NCBI GenBank assembly: GCA_903884915.1
Contig: CAISGS010000147.1
Coordinates: 1-7,329, forward strand
Origin: an uncultured Caulobacteraceae bacterium
GTDB taxonomy: Bacteria; Pseudomonadota; Alphaproteobacteria; Caulobacterales; Caulobacteraceae
Direction: 5' to 3'
Length of the DNA stretch: 7,329 nt
Shown here: piece after piece, positions 1 through 5,700 of the stretch
How the letters are laid out: each line of letters opens with the position of its first letter
Position numbering within the stretch: position 1 is the first letter of the stretch
The notes under the pieces: generated by a model
Databases searched by the model: none
The model's input: the letters and a program-made list of their open reading frames with translations, nothing else
What the model was told of the DNA's origin: nothing
Translations under genes and position numbers: made by a program

Positions 1-1
1 G

Positions 2-1642
2 GAACGGCTGGGCTCGCTGAAAAACGAAAAGGCCGTGAGCCTGATCGCCATTCACGCGCATGACATCCCCAATGTCTTCCGCCCCGAGACACTGGCCGAG
101 GCAGAATCCGCCAGACCCGCGACCATGGACCACCGCGAAGACTGGCGCACACTGCCACTGCTGACCATCGATCCGGCGGACGCCAAGGACCATGACGACG
201 CGGTCCATGCGCAGCGTGACGACGATCCCGCCAACGAGGGCGGCTATGTCGTCACCGTGGCGATCGCCGATGTCGCGGCCTATGTGCGGCCCGACCGCCC
301 GCTCGACCGCGAGGCTTTGGAGCGCGGCAATTCCGTCTACTTCCCCGACCGCGTCGTGCCGATGCTGCCGGAGCGCATTTCCAACGATCTGTGTTCGCTG
401 CGTCCACTCGAAGACCGGCCCGCCATGGCGGTGCGGATGATCATCGGTGCCGACGGGCAGAAGCGCAGCCACACCTTCCATCGCATCATGATGCGCTCGG
501 CGGCCAAACTGTCCTACCAGCAGGCGCAGGCCGCCATCGATGGCCGCACCGACGACACCACCGCACCCTTGCTGGAACATGTCCTGCGTCCGCTGTGGGC
601 CGCTTATGAAACGGTGAAACAGGCGCGCGACAAGCGTGCGCCGCTCGATCTCGACCTGCCCGAGCGCAAGATCCTGCTGAAAGCTGACGGCACGGTCGAC
701 CGCGTCGTCACCCCGCCACGGCTCGATGCGCATAGACTGATCGAGGAATTCATGATCCTCGCCAATGTCGCCGCCGCCGAGACGCTGGAGCGCGCGCAGC
801 AGGAGCTGATCTATCGCGCGCATGACGAGCCTTCTGCGGAAAAGCTCAACGCCTTTGGCGAATTTTTAGCGACCATCGGTGTGAAGGTCGCCAAGGGACA
901 GGTCGTGCGCCCGGAACATTTCAACACCATTTTGGCGCGGGTGAAGGGCGGCGAGCACGAGCACGCGGTCAACGAGGTCGTGCTGCGCACGCAGGCGCAG
1001 GCGGAATATGTGGCCGAAAATTACGGACATTTCGGACTCAACCTGAAACGCTATGCGCATTTCACCTCGCCCATCCGCCGCTACGCCGACCTCATCGTGC
1101 ACCGCGCGCTGATCCGCGCGCTGAAGCTCGGACCCGATGGTCTGCCCGATCTGGAACGCGGCGAACTGGCCGAAATCGCCACGCGTATTTCTGCTGCCGA
1201 GCGCCGCGCCATGGTCGCCGAACGCGAGACCGTCGACCGGCTGATCGCGGGCTGGCTGTCGGAACAGATCGGGGCGAGTTTCAAGGGGCGCATCGGCGGC
1301 GTGACGAAGTCCGGCCTGTTCGTGAAACTGCTCGACACGGGTGCCGATGGCTTCATCCCGGCCTCCACGCTGGGCGCCGACTATTTCCGCTACGAGGAAA
1401 GCGCCCATGCGCTGATCGGCAATCGCACCGGCGAAACCTTCCGGCTGGGCGACATTGTCGAGGTGAAACTCGTCGAGGCCGCGCCGTTTGCCGGTGCGCT
1501 GCGCTTCGAGATGCTGAGCGATGGCGCAAGCCGGACCAGCCTCGGCATGGCCAAGGGCAAGGGCGGGCGCGACACCAAGTCCTCTCGCGGACCGACGTCA
1601 AAAACCCCATTTAAGGGCCCGAAGAGAAGACAACGAGGCTGA
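2..1642 (+). CDS. rnr: Ribonuclease R, 5'-truncated by window edge
   Basis: This is a 3'-to-5' processive hydrolytic exoribonuclease of the RNase II/RNB family, which degrades structured RNA in the cytoplasm. The open frame runs in from the window edge; the GTG at 35 is internal. About 547 residues are visible, against roughly 750-800 for the family, so the N-terminal winged-helix and cold-shock domains lie upstream. The RNB metal site is intact: the IDPADAKDHDDA block at nt 167-202 supplies the four acidic residues (Asp codons at 170, 188, 194 and 197). NSVYFPDRVVPMLPE (about 329-373) and HFTSPIRRYADL (about 1058-1093) are further RNB signatures. An S1 RNA-binding domain follows (about 1270-1500), then a Gly/Lys/Arg-rich basic tail, as is usual in RNase R. 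It is the first visible gene of a likely operon with the DUF983 gene, which starts 5 bases after its stop. Confidence 0.96.
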   Translation, partial: ERLGSLKNEKAVSLIAIHAHDIPNVFRPETLAEAESARPATMDHREDWRTLPLLTIDPADAKDHDDAVHAQRDDDPANEGGYVVTVAIADVAAYVRPDRPLDREALERGNSVYFPDRVVPMLPERISNDLCSLRPLEDRPAMAVRMIIGADGQKRSHTFHRIMMRSAAKLSYQQAQAAIDGRTDDTTAPLLEHVLRPLWAAYETVKQARDKRAPLDLDLPERKILLKADGTVDRVVTPPRLDAHRLIEEFMILANVAAAETLERAQQELIYRAHDEPSAEKLNAFGEFLATIGVKVAKGQVVRPEHFNTILARVKGGEHEHAVNEVVLRTQAQAEYVAENYGHFGLNLKRYAHFTSPIRRYADLIVHRALIRALKLGPDGLPDLERGELAEIATRISAAERRAMVAERETVDRLIAGWLSEQIGASFKGRIGGVTKSGLFVKLLDTGADGFIPASTLGADYFRYEESAHALIGNRTGETFRLGDIVEVKLVEAAPFAGALRFEMLSDGASRTSLGMAKGKGGRDTKSSRGPTSKTPFKGPKRRQRG

Positions 1643-1647
1643 TTCCC

Positions 1648-2082
1648 ATGACCTTCGCCCAAACCGCTCACGTCGAGCCAACGCCCGTGCGCGCCTGGTG
1701 GCCTGCCATGAAGCTCGGCTTTCACGGGATTTGTCCGGCCTGCGGCGAGGGCAAGATCTTTCGCGCCTTTCTCAAGGTGAATGACTGCTGCCCCTGTTGC
1801 GGCGAGGAACTGCACCACCATCGCGCCGATGACGCCCCGCCCTATTTCACCATTCTCGTCGTCGCCCACATCGTGGGTGCCGCCATGCTCTTCGTCGAGC
1901 AACATAATGACACGCTCGACATCTGGATTCACATCCTGCTGTGGCCCAGCGTAACGCTCGCGCTGACCTTCTGGCTGCTGCCCAAATTCAAGGGCGCGCT
2001 GGTCGCCTATCAATGGGCGCTGCGCATGCATGGTTTCGAAACCGTGCCGCCGAAAACGGCCCATGCGGCCAGAGCACCTTGA
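1648..2082 (+). CDS. DUF983 zinc-ribbon membrane protein
   Basis: This is a 144-residue DUF983-family protein of unknown function. A putative zinc ribbon is formed by Cys29 and Cys32 (CPAC) with a Cys47-Cys48-Pro-Cys50-Cys51 cluster, so there are more cysteines than the four a single zinc site needs. A short His/acidic stretch follows, then two predicted transmembrane helices at about residues 66-86 and 93-113, ending in the family-typical KGALVAYQWALRMHGF. The arrangement suggests an inner-membrane protein with a cytoplasmic N-terminal ribbon (inference). The ATG is preceded by GAGG at 1635-1638, which overlaps the end of rnr; the intergenic gap is 5 bases, so the genes are probably co-transcribed. 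The association with rnr and a Nudix gene suggests a housekeeping role, but the sequence does not reveal the activity. Confidence 0.9.
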   Translation: MTFAQTAHVEPTPVRAWWPAMKLGFHGICPACGEGKIFRAFLKVNDCCPCCGEELHHHRADDAPPYFTILVVAHIVGAAMLFVEQHNDTLDIWIHILLWPSVTLALTFWLLPKFKGALVAYQWALRMHGFETVPPKTAHAARAP

Positions 2083-2834
2083 GCGCCACACCCACCACGC
2101 CATTTCCCGGGCTCGCGGGACAGAAGTCTGCGCCCGGCGACAGCAGTCTCCCGTATCTGCGCCCGGCACCTGCGGCAACAATGATTGTCATGGACGACAG
2201 CGGCGCTGAACCGCGCGTGCTGATGGGGCGGCGCAACCCCAATCTCGTCTTCATGCCGGGTCTCTATGTCTTCCCTGGCGGCCGGATCGAACCCGGCGAC
2301 CGCCGCATGAATGTCGCGGGCGCGTTGCATGACGTCGTGGAAATGCGCCTGATGAGCCGCGTCCAGCGGCCCTCGCCGGGTCGTGCCCGCGCGCTCGCAC
2401 TGGCCGCCATCCGCGAGACCTTCGAGGAAACCGGCCTGCTGATCGGGTCGCGCGACTATGGCGCACCAGAAAGCGCGCCAGAGGGTGCCTGGAGCGCCTA
2501 TGCTGCGCATGGCTGCTACCCGGAGCTGGACAGGCTTCACCTGATCGCGAGGGCAATCACGCCCCCGCGCCGGGCGCGCAGGTTCGACACCGCCTTTTTC
2601 GCCGTGGGCGTCGAGGCCGTGGTCGATACGGTGGAGGGCATGACCGGACCGGACCGCGAGCTGGTCGATCTTGTCTGGCTGCCGCTCTCGAAGGCTGCCT
2701 CGATCGACATGCCGGGCATCACGCGCACGATCATCATCGAATTGCAGGCCCGAATCGCGGCCGGTATGAGCCCGATGCTGCCGGTACCCGTTTACCGCGA
2801 CCATCGCGGCGCCTGGCGGCGCGACCTGCTCTAG
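2079..2834 (+). CDS. Nudix hydrolase with expanded Nudix box
   Basis: This is a 251-residue Nudix-superfamily hydrolase, a Mg-dependent enzyme cleaving nucleoside-diphosphate-X type substrates. The catalytic helix REtfEETGLL is at residues 112-121 and the PGG/EPGD loop at 66-74. About 38 residues separate the two, whereas a canonical Nudix box needs only about 13 from G to RE. That resembles the NUDT19-like group, whose members have an insertion here; whether the substrate is an acyl-CoA or a nucleotide cannot be decided. The start is chosen as TTG at 2079, overlapping the DUF983 stop by 4 bases (TTGA). The next in-frame ATG, at 2181, would remove the start of the first beta strand (RPAPAATMIV). 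No good Shine-Dalgarno precedes either start, so translational coupling is likely. An in-frame extension further upstream lies inside the DUF983 gene and is unlikely. Confidence 0.85.
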   Translation: MSATPTTPFPGLAGQKSAPGDSSLPYLRPAPAATMIVMDDSGAEPRVLMGRRNPNLVFMPGLYVFPGGRIEPGDRRMNVAGALHDVVEMRLMSRVQRPSPGRARALALAAIRETFEETGLLIGSRDYGAPESAPEGAWSAYAAHGCYPELDRLHLIARAITPPRRARRFDTAFFAVGVEAVVDTVEGMTGPDRELVDLVWLPLSKAASIDMPGITRTIIIELQARIAAGMSPMLPVPVYRDHRGAWRRDLL

Positions 2835-2848
2835 AGGTGCCCAAAACC

Positions 2849-2876
2849 TTGACATCCCCCACGCGATCCGTAAGGT
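2849..2876 (+). promoter_or_regulatory. Putative sigma-70 type promoter for rpmG
   Basis: A perfect TTGACA at 2849-2854 is followed after 16 bases by TAAGGT (2871-2876), a weak -10 keeping T1, A2 and the final T of TATAAT. It starts 14 bases after the Nudix stop and points at rpmG, which would then have a leader of about 75-80 bases. The -35 is convincing, the -10 is not; no transcript evidence is available. Confidence 0.45.
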
Positions 2877-2887
2877 GCGCGCCAATT

Positions 2888-2925
2888 CGACCGATGGCTC
2901 CTTTCCGTCGGTCGCGCCCCTTTTT
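2888..2925 (+). promoter_or_regulatory. Hairpin plus T-tract in rpmG leader
   Basis: A 10-bp stem (2888-2897 with 2905-2914, one T.G pair) closes a 7-base loop. CGCCCC and then a run of five T (2921-2925) follow. It lies just downstream of the putative rpmG promoter, so it may terminate transcripts from the Nudix operon, attenuate rpmG, or stabilise the 5' end of its mRNA. The six-base spacer before the T-run makes it a poor textbook terminator. A second small GC stem (2927-2931 with 2936-2940) follows. Confidence 0.4.
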
Positions 2926-2960
2926 CCCGGCCTCCGCCGGCCCTTTCAGGAAGACAGACC

Positions 2961-3128
2961 ATGGCCAAGGCCGCCAATATCAAGATCAAGCTCCTGTCCA
3001 CGGCTGACACCGGCTTCTTTTACGTGACGTCGAAGAATGCCCGTACGAAGACCGAGAAGTTCACCTTCAAGAAATACGATCCCGTCGTGCGCAAGCATGT
3101 CGAGTTCAAAGAAGGCAAGATTAAGTAG
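2961..3128 (+). CDS. rpmG: 50S ribosomal protein L33
   Basis: This encodes ribosomal protein bL33, a small component of the large ribosomal subunit near the tRNA exit site. The protein is 55 residues, the usual length for the proteobacterial form. It starts [18 protein letters not shown], continues with the family-typical [22 protein letters not shown], and ends in a basic tail. It has no cysteines, so it is the zinc-free (C-minus) paralogue type. The ATG is preceded by AGGAAG at 2948-2953 with 7-base spacing. The gene appears monocistronic, with its own promoter candidate upstream and a strong terminator 25 bases after the stop. Confidence 0.97.
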   Translation: MAKAANIKIKLLSTADTGFFYVTSKNARTKTEKFTFKKYDPVVRKHVEFKEGKIK

Positions 3129-3153
3129 CATCTTCGCCTCTTAAACGATCATG

Positions 3154-3180
3154 CGCCCGGCCTCACCGCCGGGCGTTTTT
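3154..3180 (+). terminator. Intrinsic terminator of rpmG
   Basis: An 8-bp perfect GC stem (CGCCCGGC at 3154-3161 with GCCGGGCG at 3168-3175) has a 6-base loop and is followed directly by five T (3176-3180). It sits 25 bases after the rpmG stop and should end that transcript. Confidence 0.9.
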
Positions 3181-3260
3181 GATTCTGGGCCGAGACATGC
3201 CGCGCCCCCTTGCCTTTTCGCGCAGACGGGACAGAGTGTGAGTCCCTGTTAACAGCGAAA

Positions 3261-3271
3261 GGAGGTGATCC
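3261..3271 (+). promoter_or_regulatory. Maximal Shine-Dalgarno sequence
   Basis: GGAGGTGATCC can pair with the entire exposed 16S 3' tail, far longer than the usual 4-6 bases. The GGAGG core ends 7 bases before the GTG at 3273, an optimal spacing. No other gene in the window has a comparable site; mgtE, with AAAGGAGGG, is the next best. Confidence 0.6.
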
Positions 3272-3272
3272 A

Positions 3273-3335
3273 GTGTCTCAATGTCGTATCACGAAGTCTC
3301 TGGAGAACTTCGGCGACGGAAACAGTCTCGGCTGA
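3273..3335 (+). CDS. Candidate 20-residue small protein
   Basis: The ORF starts with GTG at ideal distance from an extended Shine-Dalgarno and ends at TGA 3333-3335. The predicted peptide is MSQCRITKSLENFGDGNSLG, with one cysteine and no membrane segment or recognisable family. A second short frame starts at ATG 3281 (21 codons, MSYHEVSGELRRRKQSRLTPC in two blocks: MSYHEVSGEL and RRRKQSRLTPC) and ends at TGA 3344-3346. It overlaps the first out of frame and sits 15 bases from the GGAGG core, so it is less likely to be used. The case rests on the ribosome-binding site and the downstream terminator; codon statistics are uninformative at this length. It could equally be a regulatory leader ORF or an accident inside a small RNA. 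Confidence 0.35.
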   Translation: MSQCRITKSLENFGDGNSLG

Positions 3336-3373
3336 CACCTTGCTGAAGGTCAGCGACTTTGCTGACATTGTTG

Positions 3374-3406
3374 AACGCTGCGGAGGAAGCCCTCCGCAGC
3401 GTTTTT
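3374..3406 (+). terminator. Strong intrinsic terminator between convergent units
   Basis: A perfect 13-bp stem (3374-3386 with 3391-3403) closes a 4-base loop AAGC, and five T (3402-3406) overlap and follow the 3' arm. It lies 11 bases beyond the ivd stop, which faces it from the other strand. On the minus strand the stem is followed by TTCAACAATG, a poor U-tract, so it is designed mainly for the plus strand and would act only weakly for ivd. Confidence 0.9.
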
Positions 3407-3417
3407 CATTTGGGGAA

Positions 3418-4584
3418 CTACGCCCCCATCAATTCCCGCCCAATCAGGAACCGGCGGATCTCATTGGTGCCTGCGCCAATGTCATAGAGCTTGGCGTCGC
3501 GCAGCAAGCGCTCTACCGGGAAGTCTTTGGTATAGCCTGCGCCGCCTAGGGCCTGGATGGCTTCTAACGCGGTTTTGACGGCATTTTCGGAGGCGAAGAG
3601 GATCGCGCCTGCGGCATCAAAGCGGGTGGTCTGGCCAGCGTCGCAGGCCTTGGCGACGGCATAGACATAAGCGCGGGCGGAGTTGAGCGCGACATACATG
3701 TCGGCGATCTTGCCCTGCATCAGTTGGAAGCTGCCGATAGGTTTGCCGAACTGCTGGCGATCACGCACATAGGGCAGGACCACGTCCAGACAGGCCTGCA
3801 TGATGCCCAGAGGCCCGGCAGCCAGCACGGCGCGCTCATAGTCCAAGCCACTCATCAAGACCCCTGCACCGCCGCCCACGGGGCCCATGACGTTCTCTTC
3901 TGGGACCTCGCAGTCCTCGAACACCAGCTCGCAGGTGTCGGACCCGCGCATGCCCATCTTGTTGAGCTTGGGCGAGGTGGAAAAGCCCTTGAAGCCGCGC
4001 TCGATCAGGAAGGCGGTGACGCCCCGGCTGGCGGCATCCGGGTCGGTCTTAGCATAGACCACCAGCGTGTCGGCGTGGGGACCATTGGTGATCCAGAACT
4101 TGGTCCCGTTAAGGACGTAGCGGTCACCCCTCTTGTCGGCTCTCAGACGCATGGAGATGACGTCCGAACCGGCCCCCGCCTCCGACATGGCCAAGGCGCC
4201 AACATGGGCACCGCTGATCAGCTTGGGCAGATAGCGGGCCTTTTGCGCAGGCGTGCCCCAGCGGCGGATCTGATTGACGCAGAGATTGGAATGGGCGCCG
4301 TAGCTGAGGCCAATCGAGGCCGAGGCGCGGCTGATCTCTTCCATCGCCACGACATGGTCCAGATAGCCAAGGCCCAGACCGCCATCCTCCTCGGACACGG
4401 TGATGCCATGCAGGCCAAGCTCGCCCATCTGGGGCCAGAGCTGACGCGGGAAGCTGTTACTGGCGTCGATCTCGGCGGCCAGAGGTGCGATCTTCTCGGC
4501 GGCGAAGCGGGCAGTGACGTTACGGATGGCGTCGGCGGTCTCGCCAAGGCCAAAATCCATCGAGGGTGCTAGGGTCTGGGTCAT
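3418..4584 (-). CDS. ivd: Isovaleryl-CoA dehydrogenase
   Basis: This FAD-dependent acyl-CoA dehydrogenase oxidises isovaleryl-CoA to 3-methylcrotonyl-CoA in leucine catabolism and passes electrons to ETF. It is 388 residues, normal for the family. ACAD signatures are present: [12 protein letters not shown] (130-141) and [20 protein letters not shown] (345-364). The assignment to isovaleryl-CoA dehydrogenase rests on the catalytic base: Glu250 in [15 protein letters not shown] matches the relocated Glu254 of the human enzyme. The position used by medium/short-chain enzymes (Y-E-G-T) reads IGAGT. The start is ATG 4584 ([18 protein letters not shown]); a TTG two codons upstream and the ATG at 4560 are alternatives. 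No Shine-Dalgarno is visible. It begins 49 bases after spmX and may be read through from it, although their functions are unrelated. The long open frame on the opposite strand is a shadow. Confidence 0.94.
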   Translation of the reverse strand: MTQTLAPSMDFGLGETADAIRNVTARFAAEKIAPLAAEIDASNSFPRQLWPQMGELGLHGITVSEEDGGLGLGYLDHVVAMEEISRASASIGLSYGAHSNLCVNQIRRWGTPAQKARYLPKLISGAHVGALAMSEAGAGSDVISMRLRADKRGDRYVLNGTKFWITNGPHADTLVVYAKTDPDAASRGVTAFLIERGFKGFSTSPKLNKMGMRGSDTCELVFEDCEVPEENVMGPVGGGAGVLMSGLDYERAVLAAGPLGIMQACLDVVLPYVRDRQQFGKPIGSFQLMQGKIADMYVALNSARAYVYAVAKACDAGQTTRFDAAGAILFASENAVKTALEAIQALGGAGYTKDFPVERLLRDAKLYDIGAGTNEIRRFLIGRELMGA

Positions 4585-4633
4585 GACCAATGTCTAACAT
4601 AGGCCTCGCACAGAAGGCCACCGCCCTACCAGC

Positions 4634-5632
4634 TCAGGCCTTTGGATTTAGCATCCGAAACAATAGGGCTGAAGCCACAGACAGGGCCAAGAGGCCGGTA
4701 ATGCCAATCGCCCAAGCCCTTGCGAGCGTTTGCGGGTTTTGTCGCACCGCCACATCGGTATCCGTAGCCAAGCTGACCGCAAAGCCCATGGCCGCCAGAG
4801 CGCCCAGGGCAATCAGACCCAAAATGGCCAAGTGCCCGTAGTCGAGCTTGGGCACCGCGCCCTTGGGCTTGGACCTCAGGGTAGATTTGGACGGAGCGGC
4901 GCGGCGAACCACCGAGGGCGTCGCTGGAAAGAGGACCGTTTCATCAACTGCGGGCTCTGACGGCGAGATCGCGTCGGACAGGGCCTCTGATTGAGGCTCA
5001 GGCGTCAGGTCGGCAACCAATGGCATCTGCGCGGGCTCGTCGATCTCGGCAATGGTCGGTGTGACCTCGACAATATCCCAGACTTCAATCACAGGCTCGT
5101 CACCTGTGCTGTCATGGGACAGGCACGGGGCGTCCGCATAGGGCACGACCAGACGGCTTGGCACCGGGACCCAACCGCCTTCTGGCTTGAGGAAAAGCGC
5201 CTTCTCCATCGCCCGGCGGCGGATCAGGCCATCGACCTCTTGCGACTGCCCTGAAACTTTCGCGTGACACCACTGCTCCATCGCGGTTGCAGCTTCGAGC
5301 AGGGCACCGGCATTGATCAGACGCAGGACCGCCGAGCCCTCAAAGGCGTCCAATCCGATATTGTAGACAAAGCTGCCCAAGGCATCGATTTGGTTTAAAT
5401 TCAAAGGTGTATAGACGAGACCTGAAAGGGCTTCTGAAATGACATTGAGATCATAGCGTAGCAGCAGGTCCGCTTGAGCGCGTGTGACAATCGAGGTTCT
5501 TTTGGTCGAGGCGACATGGCCATAGCCCACAGCCCAGCGCCCATCCCCCAGCGGCGTGGCACGGGCCCTAAACCCCTCCAGCAGCTTGATCTGAGCGATG
5601 GTCTCGCTGGAGATCTGGTAGGACGAAACCAT
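4634..5632 (-). CDS. spmX: SpmX-like polarity protein with degenerate lysozyme domain
   Basis: This 332-residue protein has the layout of Caulobacter SpmX, the stalked-pole factor that recruits and activates the kinase DivJ. A GH24 (T4/P21-type) lysozyme fold covers about residues 8-148, with LLEGFR, GRWAVGYGH and NQIDALGSFVYNIGL. An acidic, Pro-rich linker (about 171-240) and a short basic stretch (243-262) follow. Two transmembrane helices (about 267-289 and 305-327) lie close to the C-terminus. Glu19 matches the catalytic Glu11 of T4 lysozyme. Aligning WAVGYGH with T4 YTIGIGH puts Ala34 at catalytic Thr26 and Leu28 at Asp20, so hydrolysis is doubtful. The linker looks shorter than in Caulobacter SpmX. 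There is no signal peptide and no holin or phage neighbour. ATG 5632 is preferred over the in-frame GTG at 5674 because the sigma-54 element predicts a transcript starting near 5674. No Shine-Dalgarno is visible. The SpmX name rests on architecture and remembered homology. Confidence 0.8.
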   Translation of the reverse strand: MVSSYQISSETIAQIKLLEGFRARATPLGDGRWAVGYGHVASTKRTSIVTRAQADLLLRYDLNVISEALSGLVYTPLNLNQIDALGSFVYNIGLDAFEGSAVLRLINAGALLEAATAMEQWCHAKVSGQSQEVDGLIRRRAMEKALFLKPEGGWVPVPSRLVVPYADAPCLSHDSTGDEPVIEVWDIVEVTPTIAEIDEPAQMPLVADLTPEPQSEALSDAISPSEPAVDETVLFPATPSVVRRAAPSKSTLRSKPKGAVPKLDYGHLAILGLIALGALAAMGFAVSLATDTDVAVRQNPQTLARAWAIGITGLLALSVASALLFRMLNPKA

Positions 5633-5683
5633 AGAAACTGATGACCCAATATGAAACAGGCCCTGCCGACCCACTCATGAACC

Positions 5684-5700
5684 GGCAAGTTCCATGCCGA
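5684..5700 (-). promoter_or_regulatory. Sigma-54 type -24/-12 promoter of spmX
   Basis: Read on the minus strand, CGGCATGGAACTTGC fits TGGCACG-N4-TTGC at 9 of 11 positions. It has the obligatory GG (5698-5697) and GC (5686-5685) separated by exactly 10 bases. It occupies the gap directly after the mgtE stop and would start RNA near 5674, about 41 bases before the spmX ATG. In Caulobacter, spmX is known to depend on sigma-54 and the activator TacA, which supports the assignment. An activator site would lie inside the 3' end of mgtE; I could not identify one. Confidence 0.65.

Larger units (their letters stand above)
3240..3406 (+). ncRNA. Candidate structured small RNA with anti-16S tail motif
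   Basis: This free-standing unit lies between the rpmG terminator and the convergent ivd gene. GAAAGGAGGTGATCCAG at 3257-3273 is identical to the reverse complement of the conserved 16S rRNA 3' end. Downstream, three hairpins can be drawn: 3292-3312 (8 bp, one bulged base, loop CTGG); 3331-3354 (4+5 bp with a 2-base bulge, loop GCTG); and the 13-bp terminator at 3374-3406. The density of stems and the terminator support a short transcript of roughly 150-200 bases. The 5' end given here is a guess. TTGCCT at 3210-3215 could be a -35, but no convincing -10 was seen. It may instead simply be the mRNA of the 20-codon ORF inside it. I do not recognise a known RNA family. Confidence 0.4.

Noticed and set aside
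866..1408. 180-codon minus-strand ORF opposite rnr
   Set aside because: It lies wholly antisense to conserved RNB-domain coding sequence, with no ribosome-binding site or family resemblance.
1390..2885. Overlapping long minus-strand frames (1390-2181 and 2010-2885) opposite the rnr end, DUF983 and Nudix genes
   Set aside because: They overlap each other and run across three well-supported genes; their composition is that of antisense GC-rich coding DNA.
3110..3260. CtrA binding site (TTAA-N7-TTAA) around the TTAA occurrences near 3120, 3141 and 3249
   Set aside because: None of the TTAA half-sites has a partner at the required spacing.
3265..3549. 94-codon plus-strand ORF beginning inside the Shine-Dalgarno motif
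   Set aside because: It reads through the perfect terminator hairpin and into the antisense of ivd. Its GTG is part of the GGAGGTG motif and has no site of its own.
3724..4572. 282-codon plus-strand ORF opposite ivd
   Set aside because: ivd on the other strand is unmistakable, and the antisense protein has no recognisable domain. Long shadow frames are common in GC-rich genes.
4634..5632. Prophage endolysin or lysis cassette
   Set aside because: No holin, spanin, integrase or other phage gene is nearby. The C-terminal double membrane anchor, acidic linker and lost catalytic positions fit SpmX, not a lysin.
5633..5674. N-terminal extension of spmX to GTG 5674
   Set aside because: The sigma-54 element places the transcription start at about 5674. 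The added residues precede the normal beginning of the lysozyme fold and have no ribosome-binding site.
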